A stretch of 64,000 bases of DNA from an uncultured Aquimarina sp. (GTDB taxonomy: Bacteria > Bacteroidota > Bacteroidia > Flavobacteriales > Flavobacteriaceae). Below the pieces are notes generated by a model, which did no database searches, had not been told where the DNA came from, and saw only the letters and a program-made list of their open reading frames with translations. The DNA lies in assembly GCA_947492105.1 (NCBI GenBank), contig CANLMN010000010.1, positions 81,662 to 145,661 of the forward strand, read 5' to 3'. A program made the position numbers and the translations under genes. Shown here piece after piece: positions 37,567 through 46,322 of the stretch. Positions within the stretch are counted from its first letter, which is position 1, and each line of letters begins with the position of its first letter.

Positions 37567-38393
37567 TGTTTCTTATTTTTATATTCTCCTAATACTTTGA
37601 ATTCTGTCGCCATAATATCTAGTAGCGATTTTGCTTTGGCATAATACTCATATTTATTGAATGTTACATCTACAAAAAACGCATATTTCCAAGGGACATC
37701 TATAACTGGTAAGGATTGAATTTTGGTCAAATTTAGGTTACAATCACTCAGAACATTAAGAATTGTTGCCAAGCTACCTCTCTTGTGATCTAGTGTAAAT
37801 TTCAAAGAAGCTTTATTTACCTCTTCCGTAGTCAAACCATTATGTTCCTTTGTACTCAGGATAAAAAATCTAGTACTATTGGTCTTAATTGTCTGTATCT
37901 CTTCTGCCAAAATTTGTAAATTATAGATATCAGCAGCTGTTTTTCCTGCTATCGCAGCTACTCCATGCAAATTATGATCTGCTATACGTTTTGCTACCGC
38001 AGCTGTATCGGCATCTTCAACCAATTTGATATGAGGATATTTTCTAAAAAAATCTTTGCATTGCAATAAAGCCATAGGGTGAGAATATACTTCTTTGATA
38101 TCCATTATTTGCTGATTAGGCAAGGCCATCAAACAATGATGAATTGGTAGATAATATTCTCCTTTTATGGTAAGATTATGCTCATCAATGTACGCATAAT
38201 TAGGAATAATTGATCCTGCAATAGAATTTTCAATAGCCATGACGGCATCTGTAGACTCTTTCTTCTCTAGACTATGCACTAATTCTCCAAAAGACATACA
38301 CTCTAGAACATTAACTCCTTCTCCAAAATAGCTTTGTGCTACTCCATGATGATACGATCCTTTGATTCCTTGTATGGCTACTACTTGACTCAT
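37563..38393 (-). CDS. pheA: Prephenate dehydratase
   Basis: Converts prephenate to phenylpyruvate. The catalytic domain holds VAIQGIKGSYHHGVAQSYF at the start, AVMAIENSIAGSIIPNY, and TNSTRFFILS with the catalytic Thr-Arg-Phe. A C-terminal ACT domain (about residues 195-270, FTLDHKRGSLATILNVL with IQSLPV) should bind Phe for feedback control. It is a single-function enzyme. First gene of the operon, preceded by a leader peptide and terminator that look like an attenuator. Confidence 0.95.
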   Translation of the reverse strand: MSQVVAIQGIKGSYHHGVAQSYFGEGVNVLECMSFGELVHSLEKKESTDAVMAIENSIAGSIIPNYAYIDEHNLTIKGEYYLPIHHCLMALPNQQIMDIKEVYSHPMALLQCKDFFRKYPHIKLVEDADTAAVAKRIADHNLHGVAAIAGKTAADIYNLQILAEEIQTIKTNSTRFFILSTKEHNGLTTEEVNKASLKFTLDHKRGSLATILNVLSDCNLNLTKIQSLPVIDVPWKYAFFVDVTFNKYEYYAKAKSLLDIMATEFKVLGEYKNKKQ

Positions 38394-38443
38394 TGTTCTT
38401 TTTTATATCCTGTTCATCGATCTTTTGATGTAGAAAAGGGATA

Positions 38444-38478
38444 TAAAAAAATCCCGATTCTCGAACCGGGATTTTTTA
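38444..38478 (-). terminator. Attenuator terminator in the pheA leader
   Basis: On the minus strand AAAAATCCCG (38476-38467) and CGGGATTTTT (38456-38447) form a stem with a 10-base loop, followed by further T residues. It stands between the leader peptide and pheA, about 50 bases before the pheA ATG. The 5' arm can pair instead with CGGGAT near the end of the leader peptide frame. Confidence 0.85.
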
Positions 38479-38501
38479 TTATATAAATTTTGATAAAATA
38501 T

Positions 38502-38576
38502 TTACATATGGATCCCGTTTCTTCCTTTAAAAAAGAAGAAAAAATAAAATCGGTTCCAAAAAAATAAATTATTCAT
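38502..38576 (-). CDS. Phe-rich leader peptide of the pheA operon
   Basis: An ATG-started frame of 24 codons ending TAA. It encodes eight Phe, one Trp and one Tyr: it starts MNNLFFWNRFY, then five Phe in a row, then KGRNGIHM. This is the composition expected of a ribosome-stalling leader that senses aromatic amino acids, chiefly Phe. The codons CGGGAT near the end (about 38511-38516) can pair with the 5' arm of the downstream terminator, giving an antiterminator when the ribosome stalls on the Phe run. A ribosome reaching the stop would cover it and allow termination. Confidence 0.85.
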   Translation of the reverse strand: MNNLFFWNRFYFFFFFKGRNGIHM

Positions 38577-38598
38577 GTGTTTTCACTTTTTGACGCTG

Positions 38599-38628
38599 CT
38601 AAATTAGTAAATTATTTCCTAATACAAA
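38599..38628 (-). promoter_or_regulatory. Promoter of the pheA operon
   Basis: On the minus strand TTTG (38628-38625), 18-base spacer, TAATTTAG (38606-38599), one mismatch from TAnnTTTG. The predicted start lies near 38592, 16 bases before the leader ATG. The rest of the gap to 38790 shows nothing else clear. Confidence 0.6.
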
Positions 38629-38790
38629 GTCTTTTTTATTTTTTTTCAAAAAAATAAAATTATCAATCAAAACTTTACAGTTCAAAATTAAGATATCATC
38701 ATCTGAAGCACCTACACAATTGAATTCCTTTATTCCATAACACCTAATTCACAAAATCCACGCATGGCAACAAAATAAGGTCTATTCAAC

Positions 38791-39996
38791 CTACTCTACA
38801 CGCTTTCTAGAAATCACATTTAATCGCTGCCCTACCTTAACAAAAGCCTCTACAGCCTTTTGCAACTGTACTGTAGTATGGGCAGCAGAAATCTGCACGC
38901 GTATTCTTGCCATATCTCTTGGCACTACTGGATAAAAGAATCCTATCACATAAATTCCTTCTACCAGTAACTCTGTAGCAAAATCCTGAGCTAATTGAGC
39001 ATCGTATAACATGACTGGAACTATTGGGTGCACCCCAGCAACAATATCAAAACCAGCACTGCGCATTGAATTTCTAAAAAAAGCTGTATTCGCAATTAAC
39101 TTATCCCTACGTACTGTTGTTTTAGACAACTGCTCCAACACGTACAGAGAAGCTCCTACAATTGCTGGCGCCACAGTATTGGAAAACAAATACGGTCTAG
39201 ATCGCTGGCGCAATACCGCTACAATCTCTTTACGTGCTGCAGTGAATCCCCCAGACGCACCCCCTAACGCCTTGCCATAGGTCCCCGTAATTATATCCAC
39301 ACGACGCATTACATTATGATACTGATGCGTTCCACGACCTGTCTCACCTATAAAACCAGTCGCATGACACTCATCTACCATAACCATAGCGCCATATTGA
39401 TCAGCCAGATCACAAATTTTATCCAACTGTGCTATGGTACCATCCATAGAGAACACACCATCTGTTACAATGAGCTTACGCCTAGCCCCAGCAGCTTCTT
39501 TTAATTGTATCTCCAAAGACTCCATATCATTATGAGCATACCGAAAACGCATTGCTTTACACAACCGTATCCCATCTATGATGGACGCATGATTCAATGC
39601 ATCAGAAATCACAGCATCCTCTACCCCCAACAACGGCTCAAACACCCCTCCATTTGCGTCAAAGGCAGCAGCATATAGAATACAATCTTCCATACCCAAA
39701 AAATCTGCTGTTTTTTGTTCTAATTCTTTATGTATATCCTGCGTTCCGCAGATAAAGCGTACAGAGGACATTCCAAAACCGTAGGTTCTCATCGCCTGAA
39801 CCCCCGCCTCGATAACTTCTTGATCGGAAGAAAAACCCAAGTAGTTATTAGCACAAAAATTAAGCACCTCTGGAGTCTCCTTTGTTGTGATAACTGGTCC
39901 CTGTAAAGAAGTAACAACCCGCTCCTGCTTGAACAAACCTGCCTGCTGGGTTTCTGACAATTCTTTTTGCAACGCTGTTTTTATATTTTTATACAT
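38791..39996 (-). CDS. kbl: Glycine C-acetyltransferase (2-amino-3-ketobutyrate CoA ligase)
   Basis: PLP enzyme of the alpha-oxoamine synthase family that splits 2-amino-3-ketobutyrate with CoA to glycine and acetyl-CoA. The PLP lysine is in TGTYGKALGGASGG; NFCANNYLGFSSDQ and VDECHATGFIGETGRG are typical. 401 residues, normal. It follows the threonine dehydrogenase gene by 163 bp on the same strand, completing the threonine-to-glycine pathway. Confidence 0.95.
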   Translation of the reverse strand: MYKNIKTALQKELSETQQAGLFKQERVVTSLQGPVITTKETPEVLNFCANNYLGFSSDQEVIEAGVQAMRTYGFGMSSVRFICGTQDIHKELEQKTADFLGMEDCILYAAAFDANGGVFEPLLGVEDAVISDALNHASIIDGIRLCKAMRFRYAHNDMESLEIQLKEAAGARRKLIVTDGVFSMDGTIAQLDKICDLADQYGAMVMVDECHATGFIGETGRGTHQYHNVMRRVDIITGTYGKALGGASGGFTAARKEIVAVLRQRSRPYLFSNTVAPAIVGASLYVLEQLSKTTVRRDKLIANTAFFRNSMRSAGFDIVAGVHPIVPVMLYDAQLAQDFATELLVEGIYVIGFFYPVVPRDMARIRVQISAAHTTVQLQKAVEAFVKVGQRLNVISRKRVE

Positions 39997-40159
39997 TCTT
40001 TTCTAGTCTAAAATTTCTACTTTTTCTTCTTAATCTATTCACCTTTTTTTTACATTCTTAATCGCAAAAAAAGCTAAAAAACAAAACTTCATAAAGCACC
40101 TCTCCTTATTCTAATTTTCAAAAACCACAATAAAACTTGGATCAAACTCTATAGTCACT

Positions 40160-41116
40160 TTATGCCGATACTTTTTCCTGAAATCGTCTATTTTGCAAAC
40201 CTTTTATCATGGTCTCCGTGAGTCTTTCTAAATCAAACATTGCCTCCCAACCCCAATCATTTTGCGCTATAGATCCATCAATAGAATTCGGCCAACCTGC
40301 TGCTATTTGTTGCCTATAATCTGGGGCATATTCTACACAAAATTCAGGATACCAATTTCTAATTGCAGCCGTTAATTCTTTGGGAGAAAAACTTACACCA
40401 TTAATATTATAAGAAGTCCTTACTCGTATCTTGGTCTTTGGCGCTTCCATTAGTTTAATTGTTGCCATAATTGCATCATCAATGTACATCATCGGAAGCA
40501 CTGTATCTTCTTTCAAAAAACACACAAAATTCTCTTGTGCCACTGCTTTGTAAAAAATAGCCACAGCATAATCAGTTGTACCACCCCCTGGCAATGTTCC
40601 ACACCCCACAACTCCGGGATAACGCAATGATCTAACATCCAAACCATAACGATCATAATAATACTGCCCCCAATGTTCCCCAGCGGCTTTACTCATACCA
40701 TACACCGTATTTGGGTTAAGAAAGGCATCTTGTGGCGTTTTTCTTTTAACAGCCTGTGACCCAAAAACTGCTATCGAACTTGGAAAGAACACTTTTTTGA
40801 CCCCGCATTGTCTAGAAGCCTCTAAAACATGGAGCCATAACTTCATATTCAGATTCCAAGTATCCAATGGTTTCACCTCTCCTGCCGCAGAAAGAATTGC
40901 TGCTAGATGATACACTTCTGTGATCTTATGATGCCTTATGATATCGCGCAAGTGCACCATATCAGTTGCATCCAAATACACAAAGTCTTTATCAAACTCC
41001 GAACTCGGCTTGATATCCGAAGCCAGAACTTTACGTCCTGGATAATAGTCTCTTAATTTTGACACCAGAGCTGATCCAATTTGCCCTAATGCTCCAATAA
41101 CCAGAATAACATCCAT
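40160..41116 (-). CDS. tdh: L-threonine 3-dehydrogenase, SDR type
   Basis: An extended short-chain dehydrogenase, 318 residues. The NAD-binding motif is VIGALGQIGSALV at residues 5-17, the catalytic pair is YGMSK (Tyr, Lys) near residue 138, with FPSSIAVFG before it. This NAD-dependent SDR form of threonine dehydrogenase is known from Flavobacterium, unlike the zinc enzyme of E. coli. Its partner kbl is next to it. A UDP-sugar epimerase is the alternative reading but fits the neighbourhood less well. Confidence 0.88.
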   Translation of the reverse strand: MDVILVIGALGQIGSALVSKLRDYYPGRKVLASDIKPSSEFDKDFVYLDATDMVHLRDIIRHHKITEVYHLAAILSAAGEVKPLDTWNLNMKLWLHVLEASRQCGVKKVFFPSSIAVFGSQAVKRKTPQDAFLNPNTVYGMSKAAGEHWGQYYYDRYGLDVRSLRYPGVVGCGTLPGGGTTDYAVAIFYKAVAQENFVCFLKEDTVLPMMYIDDAIMATIKLMEAPKTKIRVRTSYNINGVSFSPKELTAAIRNWYPEFCVEYAPDYRQQIAAGWPNSIDGSIAQNDWGWEAMFDLERLTETMIKGLQNRRFQEKVSA

Positions 41117-41164
41117 TTGATTGTATTTAAATTATTTCTACTTATAAAGTTACATTTTAAAGAT

Positions 41165-41192
41165 TTAATATTCACGTATTACAAAATATTAA
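41165..41192. promoter_or_regulatory. Inverted repeat between tdh and the Lrp gene
   Basis: TTAATATT (41165-41172) and AATATTAA (41185-41192) form an 8-bp inverted repeat with a 12-base spacer in the 171-bp divergent region. Candidate binding site for the adjacent Lrp-type regulator; AT-rich background makes chance possible. Confidence 0.35.
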
Positions 41193-41287
41193 GTTATTTT
41201 TACTAAAATTAACACATAACACAATTATTATCACTTTTACACCTTAATTATCATGACACAAAACAGCAATTATTACGGTATATTTTT

Positions 41288-41749
41288 ATGGACAAATTAG
41301 ACCAAACAGACAAGACCATTTTGAGGATCCTGCAAAGCGATTCCAAAAAAACTGCAAAAGAAATTGCAGAAACCCTACACCTAACCATCTCACCGGTTTA
41401 CGAACGCATTCGCAGACTAGAACAACAGGGATACATCAAAAAATACGTAGCGATACTAGACAAAGAACTAATAGATCGTTCTATCACCACAATCTGTCAA
41501 GTCTCCATGCGTTATCACGATGAATCTTTTATCGAAAAATTTGAACAACAAATACAGGACCTAGAAGAAGTTCAGGAATGCTACCACATGGCTGGACAAG
41601 TTGATTTTGTATTAAAAATCCACACTCAGAGCCTTGAGGGATATCATAATTTTATTCGATATAAGCTTTCTAAAATCGAAAATATAGGTGTTTTGAATAG
41701 TGCTTTTGTATTAAAAGAAATCAAACATACTTCGGAATATTACATATAA
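41288..41749 (+). CDS. Lrp/AsnC-family transcriptional regulator
   Basis: A 153-residue regulator: N-terminal HTH (LDQTDKTILRILQSDSKKTA, then LHLTISPVYERIRRLEQQG) and C-terminal RAM effector domain (VDFVLKIHTQSLEGYHNFI). Divergent from tdh-kbl, so likely controls threonine use, perhaps in response to an amino acid. It is followed by thrS on the same strand, 180 bp later. Confidence 0.93.
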   Translation: MDKLDQTDKTILRILQSDSKKTAKEIAETLHLTISPVYERIRRLEQQGYIKKYVAILDKELIDRSITTICQVSMRYHDESFIEKFEQQIQDLEEVQECYHMAGQVDFVLKIHTQSLEGYHNFIRYKLSKIENIGVLNSAFVLKEIKHTSEYYI

Positions 41750-41899
41750 CACTTATTCATAATTACTCAAAAAAAAACGCATTCTCGTTACACAACTCAA
41801 GAACTATAAATCCACAACCATCAACGAGCATTCATTAAACTTCTAACCATTGACCAAATAACTTGTTTCTATTTTCGTTTATCTACTCTCAAACTTTAG

Positions 41900-41907
41900 T
41901 ATATTTG
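41900..41907 (+). promoter_or_regulatory. -7 box for thrS
   Basis: TATATTTG is an exact TAnnTTTG match, 22 bp before the thrS ATG. No clear -33 box. Confidence 0.5.
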
Positions 41908-41929
41908 CATCCATAAATTACACAAACTA

Positions 41930-43870
41930 ATGATCAAAATAAAATTGCCAGATGGCTCCATACGGGAATATAATAATAGCATAACCCCAATGGGAGTGGC
42001 TCAGGATATCAGTGAAGGATTTGCACGAAATGTAATCTCTGCAAAATTCAATGGCCAAACCGTTGAAACCACAACGGAACTCACTACAGATGGCGATCTT
42101 ACACTATTTTCTTGGAAAGACAACGAAGGCAAAACGGCTTTTAGACACTCCTCGGCTCATGTTCTTGCACAAGCACTAGAACAACTGTATCCAGGCGTAA
42201 AACTCTCTATTGGACCAGCAATTGACAATGGATTTTATTACGATGTAGACCTAGGAGATCGCAGTATATCTGATAAGGATTTTAAAAAGATAGAAGACAA
42301 AATGCTAGAAATTGCTCGTGGAAAACACGAGTTCAAACTACGCTCAGTAAGCAAAGAAGAAGCGCTAGCAAAATATAAGAAACAAGGAAATGAGTACAAA
42401 GTAGAACTCATCGAAAACTTAGAAGATGGCACCATCACATTTTGTGATCATGATGATTTTACAGATTTATGCCGTGGCGGTCATTTACCACACACTGGAT
42501 TGATCAAAGCTGTAAAAATCATGAGTGTGGCTGGCGCCTATTGGAGAGGAGATGAAAATAACAAGCAACTAACACGTGTATACGGAACATCTTTTCCAAA
42601 GCAAAAAGAACTCAAAGAATATTTAGCACTGCTAGAAGAAGCTAAGAAACGTGACCACCGAAAGCTAGGTAAAGAATTACAATTATTCACCTTTTCCCAA
42701 CGAGTGGGACAAGGACTACCTCTTTGGCTTCCAAAAGGAGCAGCACTTCGCGAGCGTCTGGAACAATTCCTAAAAAACGCACAGAAAAAAGCCGGCTATG
42801 AAATGGTCATCACACCACATATTGGTCAAAAAGAGCTTTATGAAACTTCTGGGCATTACGCAAAATATGGAGCAGACAGCTTTCAACCGGTTACCACACC
42901 AAATGAAGGAGAAGAGTTTTTGTTAAAACCAATGAACTGTCCGCACCACTGTGAAATATACAACAACAGCCCTTGGTCGTATCGGGACCTCCCAAAACGC
43001 TATGCAGAGTTTGGAACAGTATACCGCTACGAACAAAGTGGAGAACTCCATGGTCTTACTCGAGTTCGAGGTTTTACTCAAGATGACGCTCATATTTTCT
43101 GTACTCATGATCAGCTAGATGATGAGTTCAAAAAAGTAATAGACCTAGTCATGTATGTTTTTGGTTCTCTAGGATTCGACAACTTTACAGCACAAGTCTC
43201 CGTACGCGACTTAAACAACCCAAACAAATACATCGGAGATGTTGCCAATTGGGAAAAAGCTGAGAATGCCATTATCAGCGCTGCCGAAGACAAAGGCCTT
43301 GACTATGTCATCGAAAGTGGCGAAGCAGCATTTTATGGCCCCAAATTGGATTTTATGGTCAAAGATGCCCTTGGACGAAGCTGGCAACTAGGAACAATTC
43401 AGGTCGATTACAATCTACCAGAACGATTTGACCTAACCTACAAAGGAAGTGATAATGAAATGCACAGGCCTGTCATGATTCATCGCGCTCCTTTTGGAAG
43501 TTTAGAACGCTTTATTGCAATTTTACTAGAGCATACTGGTGGAAATTTCCCGCTTTGGCTGATGCCAGAACAAGCTATTATTTTGTCAATTAGCGATAAA
43601 TACAAAAAATACGCAGAAAAAGTATTAACTTTGCTAGAAAATAACGATATTCGCTCGATTGAGGATCATAGAAGTGAGACAATTGGAAAGAAAATACGCG
43701 AAGCTGAAATGAATAAGTTTCCTTTCATCATTATTATTGGTGAACAGGAAGAAGCTAACGAAACGATAACAGTTCGTAAGCATGGTGGTGAAGACTTGGG
43801 CTCTCTTACGATAGAAGAGTTTACCAGTTTAGTAAACAAAGAAATTGCAGCTACGTTAAAACCATTTTGA
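41930..43870 (+). CDS. thrS: Threonyl-tRNA synthetase
   Basis: Class II synthetase, 646 residues. Domains in order: TGS (residues 1-60), the editing domain with [17 protein letters not shown] and the CxxGGH-type motif [11 protein letters not shown], the catalytic core with [37 protein letters not shown] and [15 protein letters not shown], and the C-terminal anticodon-binding domain. All main motifs are intact. It heads a thrS-infC-rpmI-rplT group as in many bacteria. Confidence 0.97.
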   Translation: MIKIKLPDGSIREYNNSITPMGVAQDISEGFARNVISAKFNGQTVETTTELTTDGDLTLFSWKDNEGKTAFRHSSAHVLAQALEQLYPGVKLSIGPAIDNGFYYDVDLGDRSISDKDFKKIEDKMLEIARGKHEFKLRSVSKEEALAKYKKQGNEYKVELIENLEDGTITFCDHDDFTDLCRGGHLPHTGLIKAVKIMSVAGAYWRGDENNKQLTRVYGTSFPKQKELKEYLALLEEAKKRDHRKLGKELQLFTFSQRVGQGLPLWLPKGAALRERLEQFLKNAQKKAGYEMVITPHIGQKELYETSGHYAKYGADSFQPVTTPNEGEEFLLKPMNCPHHCEIYNNSPWSYRDLPKRYAEFGTVYRYEQSGELHGLTRVRGFTQDDAHIFCTHDQLDDEFKKVIDLVMYVFGSLGFDNFTAQVSVRDLNNPNKYIGDVANWEKAENAIISAAEDKGLDYVIESGEAAFYGPKLDFMVKDALGRSWQLGTIQVDYNLPERFDLTYKGSDNEMHRPVMIHRAPFGSLERFIAILLEHTGGNFPLWLMPEQAIILSISDKYKKYAEKVLTLLENNDIRSIEDHRSETIGKKIREAEMNKFPFIIIIGEQEEANETITVRKHGGEDLGSLTIEEFTSLVNKEIAATLKPF

Positions 43871-43915
43871 AGTATAACCCGTTGTCTAAAAAAGACAATT
43901 AAAAATATTTGAGTC

Positions 43916-44470
43916 ATAGCAATAAGAAGAAAAAGAACCAGACAACCACTGCGCCAAATTAAGGAAGACGCACATAGGATAAATCAGAAAATACGTTCTG
44001 AGGAAGTCCGATTGGTTGGTGATAATATTGAGGTAGGTGTATACCCTATACGAAAAGCACTTGCTATAGCGGAGGAACAAGAATTAGATCTTGTTGAAAT
44101 CTCCCCTAAAGCAGTACCACCTGTTTGTAAGGTGATGGATTATAAGAAATTTCTTTATGAACAAAAAAAGAGGGATAAATCTTTGAAATCCAAAGCCTCG
44201 AAAGTTGTGGTAAAAGAGATTCGATTTGGACCTAATACAGATGAACATGATTATGAATTCAAGAAAAAACATGCAGAAAAATTCTTGAAAGAAGGTGCCA
44301 AGCTCAAAGCGTATGTCTTTTTTAAAGGACGCTCAATAATCTATAAGGATCAAGGACAAATCCTACTACTAAAACTAGCTCAAGAACTAGAAGAACTAGG
44401 AAAAGTAGAACAAATGCCACGATTAGAAGGGAAGCGCATGACCATGTTCATCGCACCAAAGAAGAAATAA
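43916..44470 (+). CDS. infC: Translation initiation factor IF-3 (apparent AUA start)
   Basis: IF-3 binds the 30S subunit and rejects poor start codons. The N domain has [17 protein letters not shown] and [14 protein letters not shown], and the C domain has [20 protein letters not shown] and KGRSIIY. A stop at 43910 lies in frame just upstream. Homologues as I recall begin MAIRRR; here the matching codon is ATA at 43916 (ATA-GCA-ATA-AGA-AGA). The first standard start in frame, TTG 44012, would remove 32 conserved residues. A rare start codon fits autoregulation, as with AUU in E. coli infC. CTG 43949 is a less likely alternative. Length from ATA is 184. Confidence 0.9.
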   Translation: MAIRRKRTRQPLRQIKEDAHRINQKIRSEEVRLVGDNIEVGVYPIRKALAIAEEQELDLVEISPKAVPPVCKVMDYKKFLYEQKKRDKSLKSKASKVVVKEIRFGPNTDEHDYEFKKKHAEKFLKEGAKLKAYVFFKGRSIIYKDQGQILLLKLAQELEELGKVEQMPRLEGKRMTMFIAPKKK

Positions 44471-44500
44471 ACTACATACAATACCCCTGTAGTAAAACAT

Positions 44501-44544
44501 AAAAGTTTTGAGACACACTGATTATCGTATGTCTCAAAACTTTT
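44501..44544 (+). promoter_or_regulatory. Long hairpin between infC and rpmI
   Basis: A perfect 15-bp stem, AAAAGTTTTGAGACA (44501-44515) with TGTCTCAAAACTTTT (44530-44544) and a 14-base loop, 38 bp before rpmI. The run of T after the stem is short (four, within the stem), so it is a weak terminator at most. It could be a processing site, partial attenuator, or ribosomal-protein control site. Confidence 0.65.
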
Positions 44545-44582
44545 GACAATAATAAGTGAGACTAATATAAATAAAGGATCCA

Positions 44583-44780
44583 ATGCCTAAAATGAAAACA
44601 AAATCCAGTGCAAAGAAGCGTTTTAAGCTTACCGGAACTGGTAAAATAAAAAGAAAGCATGCGTTCAAGAGTCACATCCTGACAAAAAAATCTAAGAAAC
44701 GTAAGCTAGCTTTGACGCACTCAGGACTTGTGCACAAAGCAGATGAAAATAGTATCAAAGAGCAATTACGCCTAAAGTAA
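44583..44780 (+). CDS. rpmI: Ribosomal protein L35
   Basis: A 65-residue basic protein starting [20 protein letters not shown] and containing [18 protein letters not shown], as expected for L35 of the 50S subunit. It lies between infC and rplT in the standard order. Confidence 0.97.
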   Translation: MPKMKTKSSAKKRFKLTGTGKIKRKHAFKSHILTKKSKKRKLALTHSGLVHKADENSIKEQLRLK

Positions 44781-44888
44781 AAACTCCCCGTACTATTCGG
44801 TTAAAATTAGTAATAACCCAGGAGCTAGGCTTTTAAAAAAGATTCTGAAAATTAACTCAGAACGCCTACTACTAAAAAAATTAAAATT

Positions 44889-45233
44889 ATGCCAAGATCA
44901 GTAAATTCTGTTGCCAAAAGAGCCAGAAGAAAAAAAGTGCTTAAACAAGCAAAAGGGTATTTCGGAAGACGTAAAAACGTTTGGACCGTAGCCAAAAATG
45001 CAGTTGATAAAGCGATGTTATATTCGTACAGAGACCGCAAAACCAAAAAAAGAACTTTCCGTGCTTTATGGATCACTCGTATTAATGCAGGTGCCCGCTT
45101 ACACGGTATGTCTTACTCTCAGTTTATGGGAAAAATAAAAGCTAATGAAATCGAATTGAATCGTAAGGTTCTTGCCGATTTAGCCATGAATCACCCATCA
45201 GCTTTTCAAGCAATTGTAGAGAAAGTAAAGTAA
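44889..45233 (+). CDS. rplT: Ribosomal protein L20
   Basis: A 114-residue protein with the L20 start [20 protein letters not shown] and the core [20 protein letters not shown] and [16 protein letters not shown]. An early 50S assembly protein that in other bacteria also represses its own operon by binding the mRNA. A terminator follows the stop by 31 bp. Confidence 0.97.
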   Translation: MPRSVNSVAKRARRKKVLKQAKGYFGRRKNVWTVAKNAVDKAMLYSYRDRKTKKRTFRALWITRINAGARLHGMSYSQFMGKIKANEIELNRKVLADLAMNHPSAFQAIVEKVK

Positions 45234-45264
45234 TTTTTTTAACCAATTGGTTCTCACTTATATC

Positions 45265-45297
45265 AAAAACTCTGATCATACGGTCAGAGTTTTTTTT
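45265..45297 (+). terminator. Terminator after rplT
   Basis: AAAAACTCTGA (45265-45275) and TCAGAGTTTTT (45284-45294), followed by TTT: a clear rho-independent terminator. Confidence 0.88.
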
Positions 45298-45750
45298 ATT
45301 CTACCCCAATCCAGCCAAAATAAACAGATACGGATCATATCACACTAGTTGGATGTTCAATTTGATTTAACACCAAACAAACATCATCTATCATTATGAT
45401 ATCACGATAATCCACTATCCTTTTTTCCTCTTTATATTTCAAAACAAAAAGGAGCCATAGCATTACCCTACTTTAACTCTTCTCATTAGATAAAAGAAAC
45501 AATCATTACTTTACTTCAATAACCCCAAAACACCTGTAGTACCACTTCTACACCTCCCAAAAAAGAAAAATTACGCTACCGCTCACCCCAACCCCCACAA
45601 ATAGCAGGTAGAACAAAATTGAAAAGAACAGAACACTTCCAGAACAACCACAGGAAATTATATTGTCTGTAAATTTCTGTTATCCATTTTTGAAGCTACT
45701 AAGCACCACTAACACCTTCTATACTTTGAATTTACTGGAATAAAATTTTG
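45298..45750. other. Intergenic stretch without recognised gene
   Basis: AT-rich sequence after the rplT terminator. I see no convincing reading frame, promoter or RNA here. Confidence 0.4.
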
Positions 45751-45832
45751 TTTTTTCGCCTCAGCTTCAGCATAAAAACAAACCATAACTACGGCTATGC
45801 TTGATGTTTCTGCTGAAGCTGAAACAAAAAAA
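45751..45832 (+). repeat. Two-level hairpin related to the dispersed element
   Basis: The outer stem TCAGCTTCAGCA (45761-45772) / TGCTGAAGCTGA (45811-45822) is perfect over 12 bp and flanked by T and A runs. The inner hairpin CCATAACTACGGCTATGC (45783-45800) matches 16 of 18 bases of the inner hairpin in module 2 copy a (34208-34225). So the same inner tip sits in a different outer stem. Confidence 0.6.
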
Positions 45833-46007
45833 TCTTAATTTTTCTTTCCGGTAAATTCAAACAACAAATGGTATAAAAAAGATAAACTAAAACACAACTC
45901 CCCTATAATTGCTGAAACATTTATCACCCCTACAATTAGACTCAGAAGAGAAGCTGTATACTCTGGAAGCAAAATTGTAATAGGGAGTAAGAAAAAAATC
46001 AGAAAAC

Positions 46008-46223
46008 ATGAATAAGCTCCACCCAGAAAAATCTGGGCTTTACAATTATGAATTAGGATACACAAAGAATTACTTCCCAATCATAAACAACAAAATCGCT
46101 AAAAATGAAGGCCTTTCTATTACTCACAGTCTCACAGGAGAAGTCCTCTACTCAAATCACGCAAAAATGTCGTACAACATTAATACTTCTGATCTAAAAA
46201 CAATAAGCACCTTGATTAAATAA
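46008..46223 (+). CDS. Possible small protein of 71 residues
   Basis: An ATG-started frame with normal composition (many Asn, Lys, Tyr), followed 23 bp later by a strong terminator; rplT upstream has its own terminator, so something is probably transcribed here. A hairpin CCCAGA-AAAA-TCTGGG overlaps the first codons. I do not recognise the product. It could be a remnant gene or chance. Confidence 0.35.
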   Translation: MNKLHPEKSGLYNYELGYTKNYFPIINNKIAKNEGLSITHSLTGEVLYSNHAKMSYNINTSDLKTISTLIK

Positions 46224-46245
46224 AACTTTTACACTCTTATTCCAC

Positions 46246-46283
46246 AAAAAAAGACTCCAATCTATTGATCGGAGTCTTTTTTT
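46246..46283 (+). terminator. Terminator before the methyltransferase gene
   Basis: AAAAAAAGACTCC (46246-46258) and GGAGTCTTTTTTT (46271-46283), perfect 13-bp stem with a 12-base loop; it can work in both directions. Confidence 0.9.
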
Positions 46284-46322
46284 GCACAAGAGTTGTATCT
46301 TCGCTACTTAAGAAATCTAGCA

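Noticed and set aside
45835-46080. 81-codon minus-strand frame with two hydrophobic stretches
   Set aside because: It has only a TTG start, no ATG in frame, no promoter, and overlaps the better-supported plus-strand small frame; hydrophobic runs are expected from AT-rich DNA read in this frame.
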